Assembly: GCF_003058265.1 (NCBI RefSeq)
Contig: NZ_QBUK01000004.1
Coordinates: 284,084 to 348,083 of the forward strand
Reading direction: 5' to 3'
DNA length: 64,000 bases
Source of the DNA: Flagellimonas amoyensis
Lineage (GTDB): Bacteria > Bacteroidota > Bacteroidia > Flavobacteriales > Flavobacteriaceae
The notes beneath the pieces are model-generated. The model searched no databases. It was not told the origin of the DNA and saw only the letters and a program-made list of their open reading frames with translations. Below, one piece after another: positions 8,871 to 18,356 of the stretch (the stretch's first letter is position 1; each line of letters begins with the position of its first letter). The translations under genes and the position numbers were made by a program.

Positions 8871-9101
8871 ATGAAGATTTCATGCGAAGAGGCGTCACAT
8901 ATCTGTAACAAATCCCAATACAAGGAGGCAAGCTTTTGGGACATTGTAAAGCTTCGGTTCCATCTTTGGAACTGCAAGACCTGTAAAACGTATTCCAAAA
9001 AGAATTCCAAGTTGACTTCCCTTTGTGATCGCGCAGGTCTTTCCACGCTGTCCGAACACGATAAGGAATGTATGAAACGTGACCTTGAAAAAAGGCTCTA
9101 A
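8871..9101 (+). CDS. Small Cys/His protein, possible zinc-binding anti-sigma factor
   Basis: 76 residues starting MKISCEEASHICNKSQY, 2 nt after the sigma factor stop. The pattern is Cys-x5-His-x-Cys near the N-terminus, then His-x3-Cys-x2-Cys (HLWNCKTCKTY) around 31-41. This resembles the zf-HC2 zinc-binding fold of anti-sigma factors. Unlike many of those it has no transmembrane segment. Translational coupling to the sigma gene supports a partner role, but function is inference. Its last 4 bases overlap the end of the convergent membrane protein gene. Confidence 0.7.
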   Translation: MKISCEEASHICNKSQYKEASFWDIVKLRFHLWNCKTCKTYSKKNSKLTSLCDRAGLSTLSEHDKECMKRDLEKRL

Positions 9102-9928
9102 AAAAACCGCTCCACCCACCAGAACATCCCAAACCAGAAGACCGGGATGGCCTCTACCCAAAACGATACAAAGTATCGGGATTTCATTCTTTTATTGGCG
9201 ATAAGCACCAAAATCAAGACCAGCGTAAGGCCCAACCTCAGTTCCATCTCAACGTGATGGACCCCATCTTTCAAAAAAGTCAGCAGAAAAAAGACGACGG
9301 CCAGTGTAATCCCCAAATTTTGGGTCCGTCTTATCCCTAAAACCTGCGGCAAGGTCCTCAAATCTATATCGTCCCATTGCAAGTCCCTGATCTCAAAAGG
9401 GATGATCAGCACCAACACCAACAACACCCGTTGCAGAAAAAGCACCCAAAAATCCCAATCAATCGGTATCTGCGCATCCAGAACAGGCAAAAGCACCGTG
9501 AAACCGGCCCACACAAAGGCCACAATATAGATTTTCAACCCGCCCAGGCTCCTTAGGTTTTTTGCACTGGGCAGAAATGGAACGGCATACAATGCGGACA
9601 ATAGGCCCAAAATCACCGTGGCCCACCAAATCTTGGCGTGCAGTTGCAACAAAAAATACAGTGCAAAGCCAAACGACACAAAACTGAAAATTTGGATGAC
9701 TTTGTGATAGGCATTGGAAACGATCAAATATTTGTAGGCCTCCACCCCATATTTGATGAAATTGTAACAGACGATCACCCCAAAAAAAATGAATCCCATT
9801 AGGTTGATATCGGAAGAAATGCCCAACAAATGAAAGGTGACCCCGGCCAACGACAATACGGACAAGGCCACATGGATGCTGGCATCCAGATAAAAATCAA
9901 AAATGAACTTCAATGTCTTCATCTTCAC
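9098..9928 (-). CDS. UbiA-like integral membrane protein, function unknown
   Basis: 276 residues, almost entirely hydrophobic, with about eight membrane spans. Two features recall the UbiA prenyltransferase family: the size and layout, and the motif EIRDLQWDDIDLRTLPQVLG near residues 180-200, which resembles the second Asp-rich motif of UbiA proteins (D-x-x-x-D followed by TLP-x-x-x-G). The first Asp-rich motif (NDxxDxxxD in the family) is not visible; the equivalent place reads CYNFIKYGVEAY. It may be a diverged or inactive member. It is convergent with the zinc-finger gene, overlapping by 4 nt, and divergent from gcvP. Confidence 0.7.
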   Translation of the reverse strand: MKMKTLKFIFDFYLDASIHVALSVLSLAGVTFHLLGISSDINLMGFIFFGVIVCYNFIKYGVEAYKYLIVSNAYHKVIQIFSFVSFGFALYFLLQLHAKIWWATVILGLLSALYAVPFLPSAKNLRSLGGLKIYIVAFVWAGFTVLLPVLDAQIPIDWDFWVLFLQRVLLVLVLIIPFEIRDLQWDDIDLRTLPQVLGIRRTQNLGITLAVVFFLLTFLKDGVHHVEMELRLGLTLVLILVLIANKRMKSRYFVSFWVEAIPVFWFGMFWWVERFF

Positions 9929-10020
9929 GGGTTTTCCCTTCGTTCTTAAACGGTTGATCAGTGGTTAACAACTTTGACCCACTCACCTTCAAAATTGCCC
10001 ATTTTCATTGAATTTATCCC

Positions 10021-10028
10021 TAATTTTG
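10021..10028 (+). promoter_or_regulatory. TAnnTTTG promoter of gcvP
   Basis: TAATTTTG matches the consensus and ends 20 nt before the ATG at 10049. It excludes the longer frame that begins at 9974, because that start would lie upstream of the transcript. Confidence 0.65.
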
Positions 10029-10048
10029 TGCACTTTATTGGATTGAAC

Positions 10049-12898
10049 ATGAATACAGAAGTGTTTGCCGCCAGACATATCGGCATATCAGAAAAAGACC
10101 TTCCCCAAATGCTTAAAACAATCGGGGTGGACACTGTGGAACAGCTCATCTACGAGACCATTCCCGATGATATCAAACTCAAAAAACAACTGGACCTTCC
10201 CGAAGGGATCAGTGAGCATGAGTTCCTGAACCATTTGCAGGGACTGGCCCAGAAGAACAAGGTTTTTAAGACTTATATTGGCCTGGGCTACCATGAATCG
10301 CTCACTCCTTCCCCCATTAAAAGAAACATTTTGGAAAATGCGGGATGGTATACTGCCTATACACCTTACCAGGCCGAGATTGCCCAAGGAAGGCTGGAGG
10401 CCCTGCTCAATTTCCAGACCATGGTGATTGACCTCACAGGAATGGAAATCGCAAATGCATCCCTTTTGGATGAAAGTACCGCTGCCGCCGAGGCCATGAC
10501 CATGCTGTTTGAACTGCGCAGCAGACAACAAAAAAAGGATAACGCGTCCAAATTCTTTGTTTCGGAAGAAGTACTCCCACAAACGGTAAGCCTTCTCGAG
10601 ACCCGTGCCATACCTTTAGGTATCGAATTGGTCATCGGCAATCATGAAAGTTTTGATTTCTCCTCCGAATACTACGGCGTTCTCTTGCAATATCCCGGAA
10701 AGCATGGCCAAGTACATGATTATGGGACCTTTGTGGAAAAAGCAAAAACCAACGAGATCAAAGTGGCCGTGGCCGCCGATATCCTGAGCCTTGTGCTATT
10801 GAAAGCCCCTGGTGAATGGGGTGTGGACGTAGTGGTGGGCACTACACAGCGATTTGGAATTCCATTGGGCTACGGAGGGCCCCACGCGGCATTTTTTGCC
10901 ACCAAGGAAGAATACAAAAGAAGTATTCCCGGGAGGATCATTGGCGTGACCAAAGATACGGATGGCAACCGTGCGCTACGTATGGCGTTGCAAACAAGGG
11001 AACAGCACATCAAAAGGGACAAGGCCACATCCAACATCTGTACTGCACAGGTTTTGTTGGCCGTCATGGCAGGAATGTATGCCGTGTACCATGGCCCTGA
11101 TGGGTTGAAATACATCGCCAACAAAGTACATAAGCACACCAGATCGTTGGCAAGCACACTGGAGTCCCATGGGTTCCAACAGACAAATACCGCTTACTTT
11201 GACACGATAACGGTCAAGGTAAAACAAGTTGAAAAACTAAAACAAGCCACTGAAGGAAAAGGGATCAACCTAAATTATGTTGACCCTGAAACCGTCTCCA
11301 TTTCATTGAACGAAGCTGTTTCCGATCAAGATGTGCAAGTATTGGTTTCCTGCTTTTTGGAAGCCCATAACATCCAAAGAAAAGAAGCCAATGTTGCCAA
11401 AGAAGAGGCAATTCCAACTGCCTTGCAACGAAAAACGCCATTTTTGGAGCATGAGGTGTTCAATTCCTACCATTCCGAGACCGAGTTGATGCGCTACATC
11501 AAACGATTGGAACGCAAGGACCTTGCCCTCAACCATTCCATGATCTCCTTGGGCAGCTGCACCATGAAGTTGAACGCAGCTTCCGAAATGCTTCCCTTGA
11601 GCTGGCCCCATTGGGGCAACATCCACCCTTTTGTTCCTTTGGAACAGGCCCAGGGCTATCAAGAAGTATTGAAATCGTTGGAAGACCAATTGAATGTCAT
11701 TACCGGGTTCTCGGCCACTTCCCTTCAGCCCAACTCTGGGGCACAGGGAGAGTATGCCGGTCTGATGGTCATTCGTGCCTATCATGAATCCAGGGGCGAA
11801 GGACATCGGAACATCTGCTTGATCCCAGCATCCGCGCATGGAACCAACCCAGCATCCGCCGTCATGGCAGGTATGAAGGTGGTGGTGACCAAAACGGATG
11901 AAAAAGGGAACATCGACGTGGCCGACTTGGAAGAAAAAGTACAGCTCCATGCTGAGAATCTATCCACTTTGATGGTGACCTACCCATCCACGCACGGTGT
12001 TTTCGAATCTTCCATCAAACAGATCACCCAATTGATCCACGATAACGGGGGACAAGTCTATATGGACGGTGCCAACATGAATGCCCAGGTAGGGTTGACC
12101 AACCCTGCCACCATTGGTGCGGACGTGTGCCACCTCAACCTGCACAAGACCTTTGCCATCCCTCACGGCGGTGGCGGTCCAGGGGTAGGACCTATTTGTG
12201 TGGCAGAGCAATTGAAACCGTTCCTCCCCTCCAATCCTGTGATCAAAACGGGAGGCAAAGAAGCCATTACGGCCATTTCCGCAGCCCCTTGGGGAAGTGC
12301 ATTGGTCTGTTTGATCTCTTACGGATACATTAAGATGTTGGGTGCGGAAGGACTTACGAATGCCACAAAAGCGGCCATATTGAATGCCAACTATATCAAA
12401 GACCGCCTCAAAGGCAAATTTGATGTGCTCTACACCGGCGAAAGAGGCAGGGCTGCCCACGAAATGATCATCGATTGCCGACCTTTCAAGGCCAATGGGA
12501 TTGAGGTAACGGACATAGCCAAACGTTTGATAGATTACGGCTTCCATGCCCCTACAGTATCTTTTCCTGTAGCTGGAACGCTGATGATAGAGCCCACCGA
12601 AAGTGAAAGTATTGCCGAACTTGACCGGTTCTGCAATGCGATGATTTCCATTCGGGAGGAAATTGATGAGGCGAGTGCCCACGAACCAAACAATGTCCTT
12701 AAAAATGCCCCACATACGTTGGGTATGATCACCAGCGATGTCTGGGAGCATCCGTATAGCAGACAAAAGGCCGCATTTCCGTTGCCCTATGTAGCGGAAA
12801 ACAAGTTTTGGCCCAGCATCCGAAGAACCGATGAAGCATTTGGGGATCGTAATTTGATATGCTCCTGTGCTCCGATTGAAGCGTACGCAGAAGCATAG
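10049..12898 (+). CDS. gcvP: Glycine dehydrogenase (decarboxylating), glycine cleavage P protein
   Basis: 949 residues, the length of the single-chain (fused P1-P2) form. It removes CO2 from glycine and passes the aminomethyl group to the lipoyl H protein. The start MNTEVFAARHIGISEKDLPQM matches the family opening and follows a TAATTTTG promoter by 20 nt. The pyridoxal phosphate lysine lies in DVCHLNLHKTFAIPHGGGGP at about 700, in the C-terminal half. The motif SLGSCTMKLN near residue 505 is also typical. gcvT and gcvH are not in the window, as is common in Flavobacteriia. A strong terminator follows 22 nt after the stop. Confidence 0.97.
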   Translation: MNTEVFAARHIGISEKDLPQMLKTIGVDTVEQLIYETIPDDIKLKKQLDLPEGISEHEFLNHLQGLAQKNKVFKTYIGLGYHESLTPSPIKRNILENAGWYTAYTPYQAEIAQGRLEALLNFQTMVIDLTGMEIANASLLDESTAAAEAMTMLFELRSRQQKKDNASKFFVSEEVLPQTVSLLETRAIPLGIELVIGNHESFDFSSEYYGVLLQYPGKHGQVHDYGTFVEKAKTNEIKVAVAADILSLVLLKAPGEWGVDVVVGTTQRFGIPLGYGGPHAAFFATKEEYKRSIPGRIIGVTKDTDGNRALRMALQTREQHIKRDKATSNICTAQVLLAVMAGMYAVYHGPDGLKYIANKVHKHTRSLASTLESHGFQQTNTAYFDTITVKVKQVEKLKQATEGKGINLNYVDPETVSISLNEAVSDQDVQVLVSCFLEAHNIQRKEANVAKEEAIPTALQRKTPFLEHEVFNSYHSETELMRYIKRLERKDLALNHSMISLGSCTMKLNAASEMLPLSWPHWGNIHPFVPLEQAQGYQEVLKSLEDQLNVITGFSATSLQPNSGAQGEYAGLMVIRAYHESRGEGHRNICLIPASAHGTNPASAVMAGMKVVVTKTDEKGNIDVADLEEKVQLHAENLSTLMVTYPSTHGVFESSIKQITQLIHDNGGQVYMDGANMNAQVGLTNPATIGADVCHLNLHKTFAIPHGGGGPGVGPICVAEQLKPFLPSNPVIKTGGKEAITAISAAPWGSALVCLISYGYIKMLGAEGLTNATKAAILNANYIKDRLKGKFDVLYTGERGRAAHEMIIDCRPFKANGIEVTDIAKRLIDYGFHAPTVSFPVAGTLMIEPTESESIAELDRFCNAMISIREEIDEASAHEPNNVLKNAPHTLGMITSDVWEHPYSRQKAAFPLPYVAENKFWPSIRRTDEAFGDRNLICSCAPIEAYAEA

Positions 12899-12920
12899 CA
12901 AACCCTTGCAGATACAAACA

Positions 12921-12957
12921 AAAAGCCTTGGCCTACAGTTTAGGTCGAGGCTTTTTT
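12921..12957 (+). terminator. Intrinsic terminator of gcvP
   Basis: AAGCCTTGGCCTA, a short CAGTT loop and TAGGTCGAGGCTT form a long stem with one G-U type mismatch, followed by six T. It sits 22 nt past the gcvP stop codon. Confidence 0.85.
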
Positions 12958-13000
12958 CATTATAAAATTCAATATGGGAGCAGTTGGACATTGTAAGATT

Positions 13001-13018
13001 TATTATGCATGCATAATA
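13001..13018. promoter_or_regulatory. Perfect 18-nt palindrome upstream of the KAS III gene
   Basis: TATTATGCATGCATAATA is fully self-complementary and centred about 57 nt upstream of the KAS III ATG. No T-run follows and the gcvP terminator is already complete upstream, so an operator for a dimeric regulator is the simplest reading. That is inference from symmetry alone. Confidence 0.45.
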
Positions 13019-13065
13019 TTTATTGTTATCAATGTGTATCTTCTATCAATTTTAAAAACCTCAAC

Positions 13066-14124
13066 ATGAAAATTGGGATTACGGGAACCGGGAGCTATAT
13101 TCCCTCCATCATCACCAAAAATGAAGCTTTCTTGCAGCATCATTTTATGGAAACGGATGGCACCACTTTTGATCAGGACAATACCGTGATCATTGAAAAG
13201 TTCAAGGCCATCACGGGAATAGCAGAGCGACGTTACGCCAAACCCGAGTTCAAAACGTCCGATATGGGCTACTTGGCCGCCGAAAAGGCCATCTCCCACG
13301 CAGGTATTGACAAGGAAGAACTGGATTACATCATCTTTGCCCATAACTTTGGCGACCTTGTTCAAGGAAAAATTCAAGGAGACACCCTGCCCAGTCTGGC
13401 CACCCGCGTGAAGCACCTGTTACGAATAAAAAATCCAAATTGCGTGGCCTATGATCTTATTTTTGGTTGCCCGGGTTGGATCGAGGGCGTTGTTCAGGCA
13501 AAGGCCTTCATCAAAAGTGGAATGGCCAAAAAATGTTTGGTGATCGGTGGGGAGACCTTGTCCCGTGTCATTGACCAGCATGACCGTGATAGCATGATTT
13601 TTTCCGATGGGGCCGGGGCGACCATTTTGGAAGCCAATCCCTCCTCCGGAGAAATCCTATCCCATGCCACCCAAACTTTTGCCGAGGAAGAAGCCTACTA
13701 TCTCTATTTTGACAAAACCAATAGCGCCGAGGGCTGCAAGGACACCCGATATATTAAAATGCAAGGGCGGAAAATCTACGAATTTGCCTGTATCCATGTA
13801 CCCAAGGCCATGGCTAGCTGTTTGGACAAAAGTGGCGTAGGCATCGAAGCCGTGAAAAAGATATTCATCCACCAGGCCAATGAAAAAATGGACGAGGCCA
13901 TTATCAAACGGTTTTACAAGATCTACGGAAAGGATGTTCCCGAAAACATCATGCCCATGAGCATCCATGAACTGGGCAACAGCTCCGTGGCCACCATCCC
14001 AACACTGTATGACCTAGTATTGAAAGGCGAGCTGCCCCAGCATGAACTCCAAAAAGGGGATGTGGTCATCTTTGCCAGCGTTGGTGCAGGAATGAATGTC
14101 AATGCGATTGTTTATCGATACTAA
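13066..14124 (+). CDS. 3-oxoacyl-ACP synthase III family protein (FabH-like)
   Basis: 352 residues from the ATG at 13066 (MKIGITGTGSYIPS, the typical thiolase-fold opening); an ATG 19 codons upstream lies inside the palindrome region and is unlikely. The catalytic triad is visible: Cys in DLIFGCPGWIEG (near 125), His in IFIHQANEKMDEA and Asn in HELGNSSVATIPT. It condenses an acyl-CoA starter with malonyl-ACP, or does a related Claisen reaction. Housekeeping FabH usually sits with plsX/rpmF; none is here. Together with the methyltransferase and glycosyltransferase that follow, this copy may serve a specialised lipid; that link is speculative. Confidence 0.88.
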   Translation: MKIGITGTGSYIPSIITKNEAFLQHHFMETDGTTFDQDNTVIIEKFKAITGIAERRYAKPEFKTSDMGYLAAEKAISHAGIDKEELDYIIFAHNFGDLVQGKIQGDTLPSLATRVKHLLRIKNPNCVAYDLIFGCPGWIEGVVQAKAFIKSGMAKKCLVIGGETLSRVIDQHDRDSMIFSDGAGATILEANPSSGEILSHATQTFAEEEAYYLYFDKTNSAEGCKDTRYIKMQGRKIYEFACIHVPKAMASCLDKSGVGIEAVKKIFIHQANEKMDEAIIKRFYKIYGKDVPENIMPMSIHELGNSSVATIPTLYDLVLKGELPQHELQKGDVVIFASVGAGMNVNAIVYRY

Positions 14125-14128
14125 ACAA

Positions 14129-14290
14129 CAAATTCAAGGATCAAGTTCAAAAGGTTCGTGCAATTCCTTTCTGCGGCAGGTGGGCGTCTCAAACAAAGAT
14201 GCAGGACTCAAGAAACAAGAATCCATTAACTCAATAACCAAATAACTCAATAACTTAATTGGGATTTGTGGTTTGTTTTTTGGAATTTTA
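14129..14290 (+). repeat. Intergenic repeat, copy A
   Basis: A roughly 160-bp gap sequence that recurs, diverged, at 14825-15002. Parts in order: CAAGTTCAA-like words, a CTGCGGCAGGTGGGCGTC-like segment, a run of AATAAC/CAAATAAC words, and a 30-nt core (14261-14290) identical in both copies. The core begins GGGATTTGTGG and ends GGAATTTTA, exactly 4 nt before the ATG at 14295. It may carry the promoter of the methyltransferase gene. Confidence 0.75.
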
Positions 14291-14294
14291 GCGA

Positions 14295-14813
14295 ATGTAC
14301 GAGAACAACTTTCCCAACAAACGCTACAAGCACACCTTGGCGTTTTTGCAAAAGCATATTGGCACCTCAGAATCCATTTTGGACCTAGGGGTCGAAAATC
14401 CCTTTTCAGAAATCATGAAGGCCAACGGATACCAAGTGGAAAACACCAAAGGTGAGGATCTGGATGTGGATTTTGAAGCCGTTTCCCAATCCGATGCCAG
14501 TGTGGTGACCGCCTTTGAAATATTTGAACATATGGTGGCGCCCTACAATGTACTGAAAGAGATCAAGGCCAATAAATTGGTGGCCAGCATCCCCATGCGA
14601 CTTTGGTTCTCCCCGGCTTATCGGAGCAAGACCGATCTTTGGGACAGGCATTACCACGAATTTGAGGACTGGCAATTCGATTGGTTGTTGGAAAAGGCCG
14701 GGTGGACCATAAAGGATTCGGCAAAATGGACCAATCCCGTTAAAAAGGTTGGGATCCGACCACTACTGCGGTATTTCACCAACCGATACTACATTGTTTA
14801 CGCAGAAAGATAG
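14295..14813 (+). CDS. Class I SAM-dependent methyltransferase-like protein
   Basis: 172 residues. SILDLGVENPFSEIMKANGY (27-46) resembles the first SAM-binding motif, although the usual Gly-x-Gly is reduced to G-V-E-N-P-F. TAFEIFEHMVAPYNVLKEI (72-90) resembles the ExxEH segment of methyltransferase domains such as those of UbiG-type enzymes. The C-terminal part (DRHYHEFEDWQFDWLLEKAG) is also family-like. The substrate is unknown. It is short for the fold and could be a divergent or partly degenerate member. It begins 4 nt after the 30-nt repeat core, like the glycosyltransferase downstream. Confidence 0.75.
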   Translation: MYENNFPNKRYKHTLAFLQKHIGTSESILDLGVENPFSEIMKANGYQVENTKGEDLDVDFEAVSQSDASVVTAFEIFEHMVAPYNVLKEIKANKLVASIPMRLWFSPAYRSKTDLWDRHYHEFEDWQFDWLLEKAGWTIKDSAKWTNPVKKVGIRPLLRYFTNRYYIVYAER

Positions 14814-14824
14814 TTTATCCCAAT

Positions 14825-15002
14825 CTCCAAAGTACAAGTTCAAGTCCCAAGTTCAATTTTAAAGGGCTCATGGAGTTCCTGCCTTCGGCAGACGGGCGTA
14901 TCATTTGAATACATTGGATACATGAAACAAGAACCAAATAACCGAACAACTAAATAACCCAATAACTTCTTTGGGATTTGTGGTTTGTTTTTTGGAATTT
15001 TA
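14825..15002 (+). repeat. Intergenic repeat, copy B
   Basis: Second copy of the element at 14129-14290. The order of parts is the same: CAAGTTCAAG words, CTTCGGCAGACGGGCGTATC, AATAAC/CAAATAAC words, then the identical 30-nt core at 14973-15002, again exactly 4 nt before a start codon (15007). The outer parts differ at many positions while the core has no change. Confidence 0.75.
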
Positions 15003-15006
15003 ACAC

Positions 15007-15849
15007 ATGTGGATCAGCATTGTCATTCCAGCACACAACGAAGCAATTTATTTAAAGGATTGTCTGGATTCCTTTGTGGGACAGACCCATTTGCCCAATG
15101 AGGTGATTGTGGTGGACGACAACTCTTCAGATGCCACTTTTGCAATCGCCCAGGACTTTGCACAGAAATACCCTTGGGTCAAAGTGTTCCAACGAACCTC
15201 TTCGGATGAGCATATCCCCGGCAAGAAAGTGGTGGACACCTTCAATTTTGGCTTACAGCACACTGCTGAATTTGATCTTATCGGAAAGTTCGATGCGGAC
15301 ATCATCCTTCCTCCCCATTATTTTGAAAGCATGGTAAACTTGTTTCAGGCCAATTGGAAACTGGGCATGTGTTCCGGTTTGCTCTTTGTCCAAAAAGGAA
15401 GGGATTGGGTGTATGAGAACATTGCGGACAAAACGCATATCCGGGGGCCTATCAAACTGTACCACAAGGCCTGTTTCAACAAGATTGGAGGGTTGCGGCC
15501 CGGAGTGGGTTGGGACACTGTGGACACCCTCTTGGCCAAATACCATGGTTTCGAGACACAGACTGTTCCCGAACTGAAGGTCAAACATCTTCGCTCTACC
15601 GGACATGGTTACAGCTCCAAGAACTACCAGGCCAAGGGAACAGCACTCTACAAAATGCGCTACGGCATTGTCCTGACCAAGATCGCAGCACTCAAGATGG
15701 CCTTGCAGGCCAAAAGCCCAGGGCTCTATTTTCAAACCATTTTGGGATTCCTAAAAGCATACTTCCAACAAAAGGATTTTTATGTTTCCAAGGAAGAAGG
15801 AAAGTTTATCCGAGGGTACCGCTGGAAAGGGATTTGGTCCAAAATATAA
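15007..15849 (+). CDS. Glycosyltransferase family 2 protein
   Basis: 280 residues with a GT-A fold. The N-terminus ISIVIPAHNEAIYLKDCL (3-20) and EVIVVDDNSSDAT (about 35-47) are the classic GT2 nucleotide-sugar site. The metal-binding acidic motif is GKFDADIIL near residue 96. A CxxxGGLRPGVGWDT stretch around 160 is the acceptor-side region. There is no membrane segment, so it acts at the cytoplasmic face. Sugar and acceptor are unknown. It shares its upstream box with the methyltransferase gene, suggesting that the pair is expressed together, possibly with the KAS III gene, to build a glycolipid or cell-surface glycan (inference). Confidence 0.88.
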   Translation: MWISIVIPAHNEAIYLKDCLDSFVGQTHLPNEVIVVDDNSSDATFAIAQDFAQKYPWVKVFQRTSSDEHIPGKKVVDTFNFGLQHTAEFDLIGKFDADIILPPHYFESMVNLFQANWKLGMCSGLLFVQKGRDWVYENIADKTHIRGPIKLYHKACFNKIGGLRPGVGWDTVDTLLAKYHGFETQTVPELKVKHLRSTGHGYSSKNYQAKGTALYKMRYGIVLTKIAALKMALQAKSPGLYFQTILGFLKAYFQQKDFYVSKEEGKFIRGYRWKGIWSKI

Positions 15850-16060
15850 GATTTCATACGCATTTACAGCTCTTATTGTATTGATTGTCTTACAGGATTT
15901 CAAACAAAAATCGATTCGTCAATTGAAAATGGACATCCATCAATTCGACCCCTACCCAAGTATCAAATCCTACTACCTTTAATCCAAGAATGGCATAACC
16001 CAAAAATGGCAACCGTACCTGACCTCCATGTCAGGAAAGGGCCACAAAACGGTTATGCAT

Positions 16061-18349
<2,289 letters not shown>

Positions 18350-18356
18350 AATGCCT

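Noticed and set aside
11960..12991. 343-residue open frame on the minus strand
   Set aside because: It is fully antisense to the C-terminal half of gcvP, has no recognisable domain and is a by-product of gcvP codon use.
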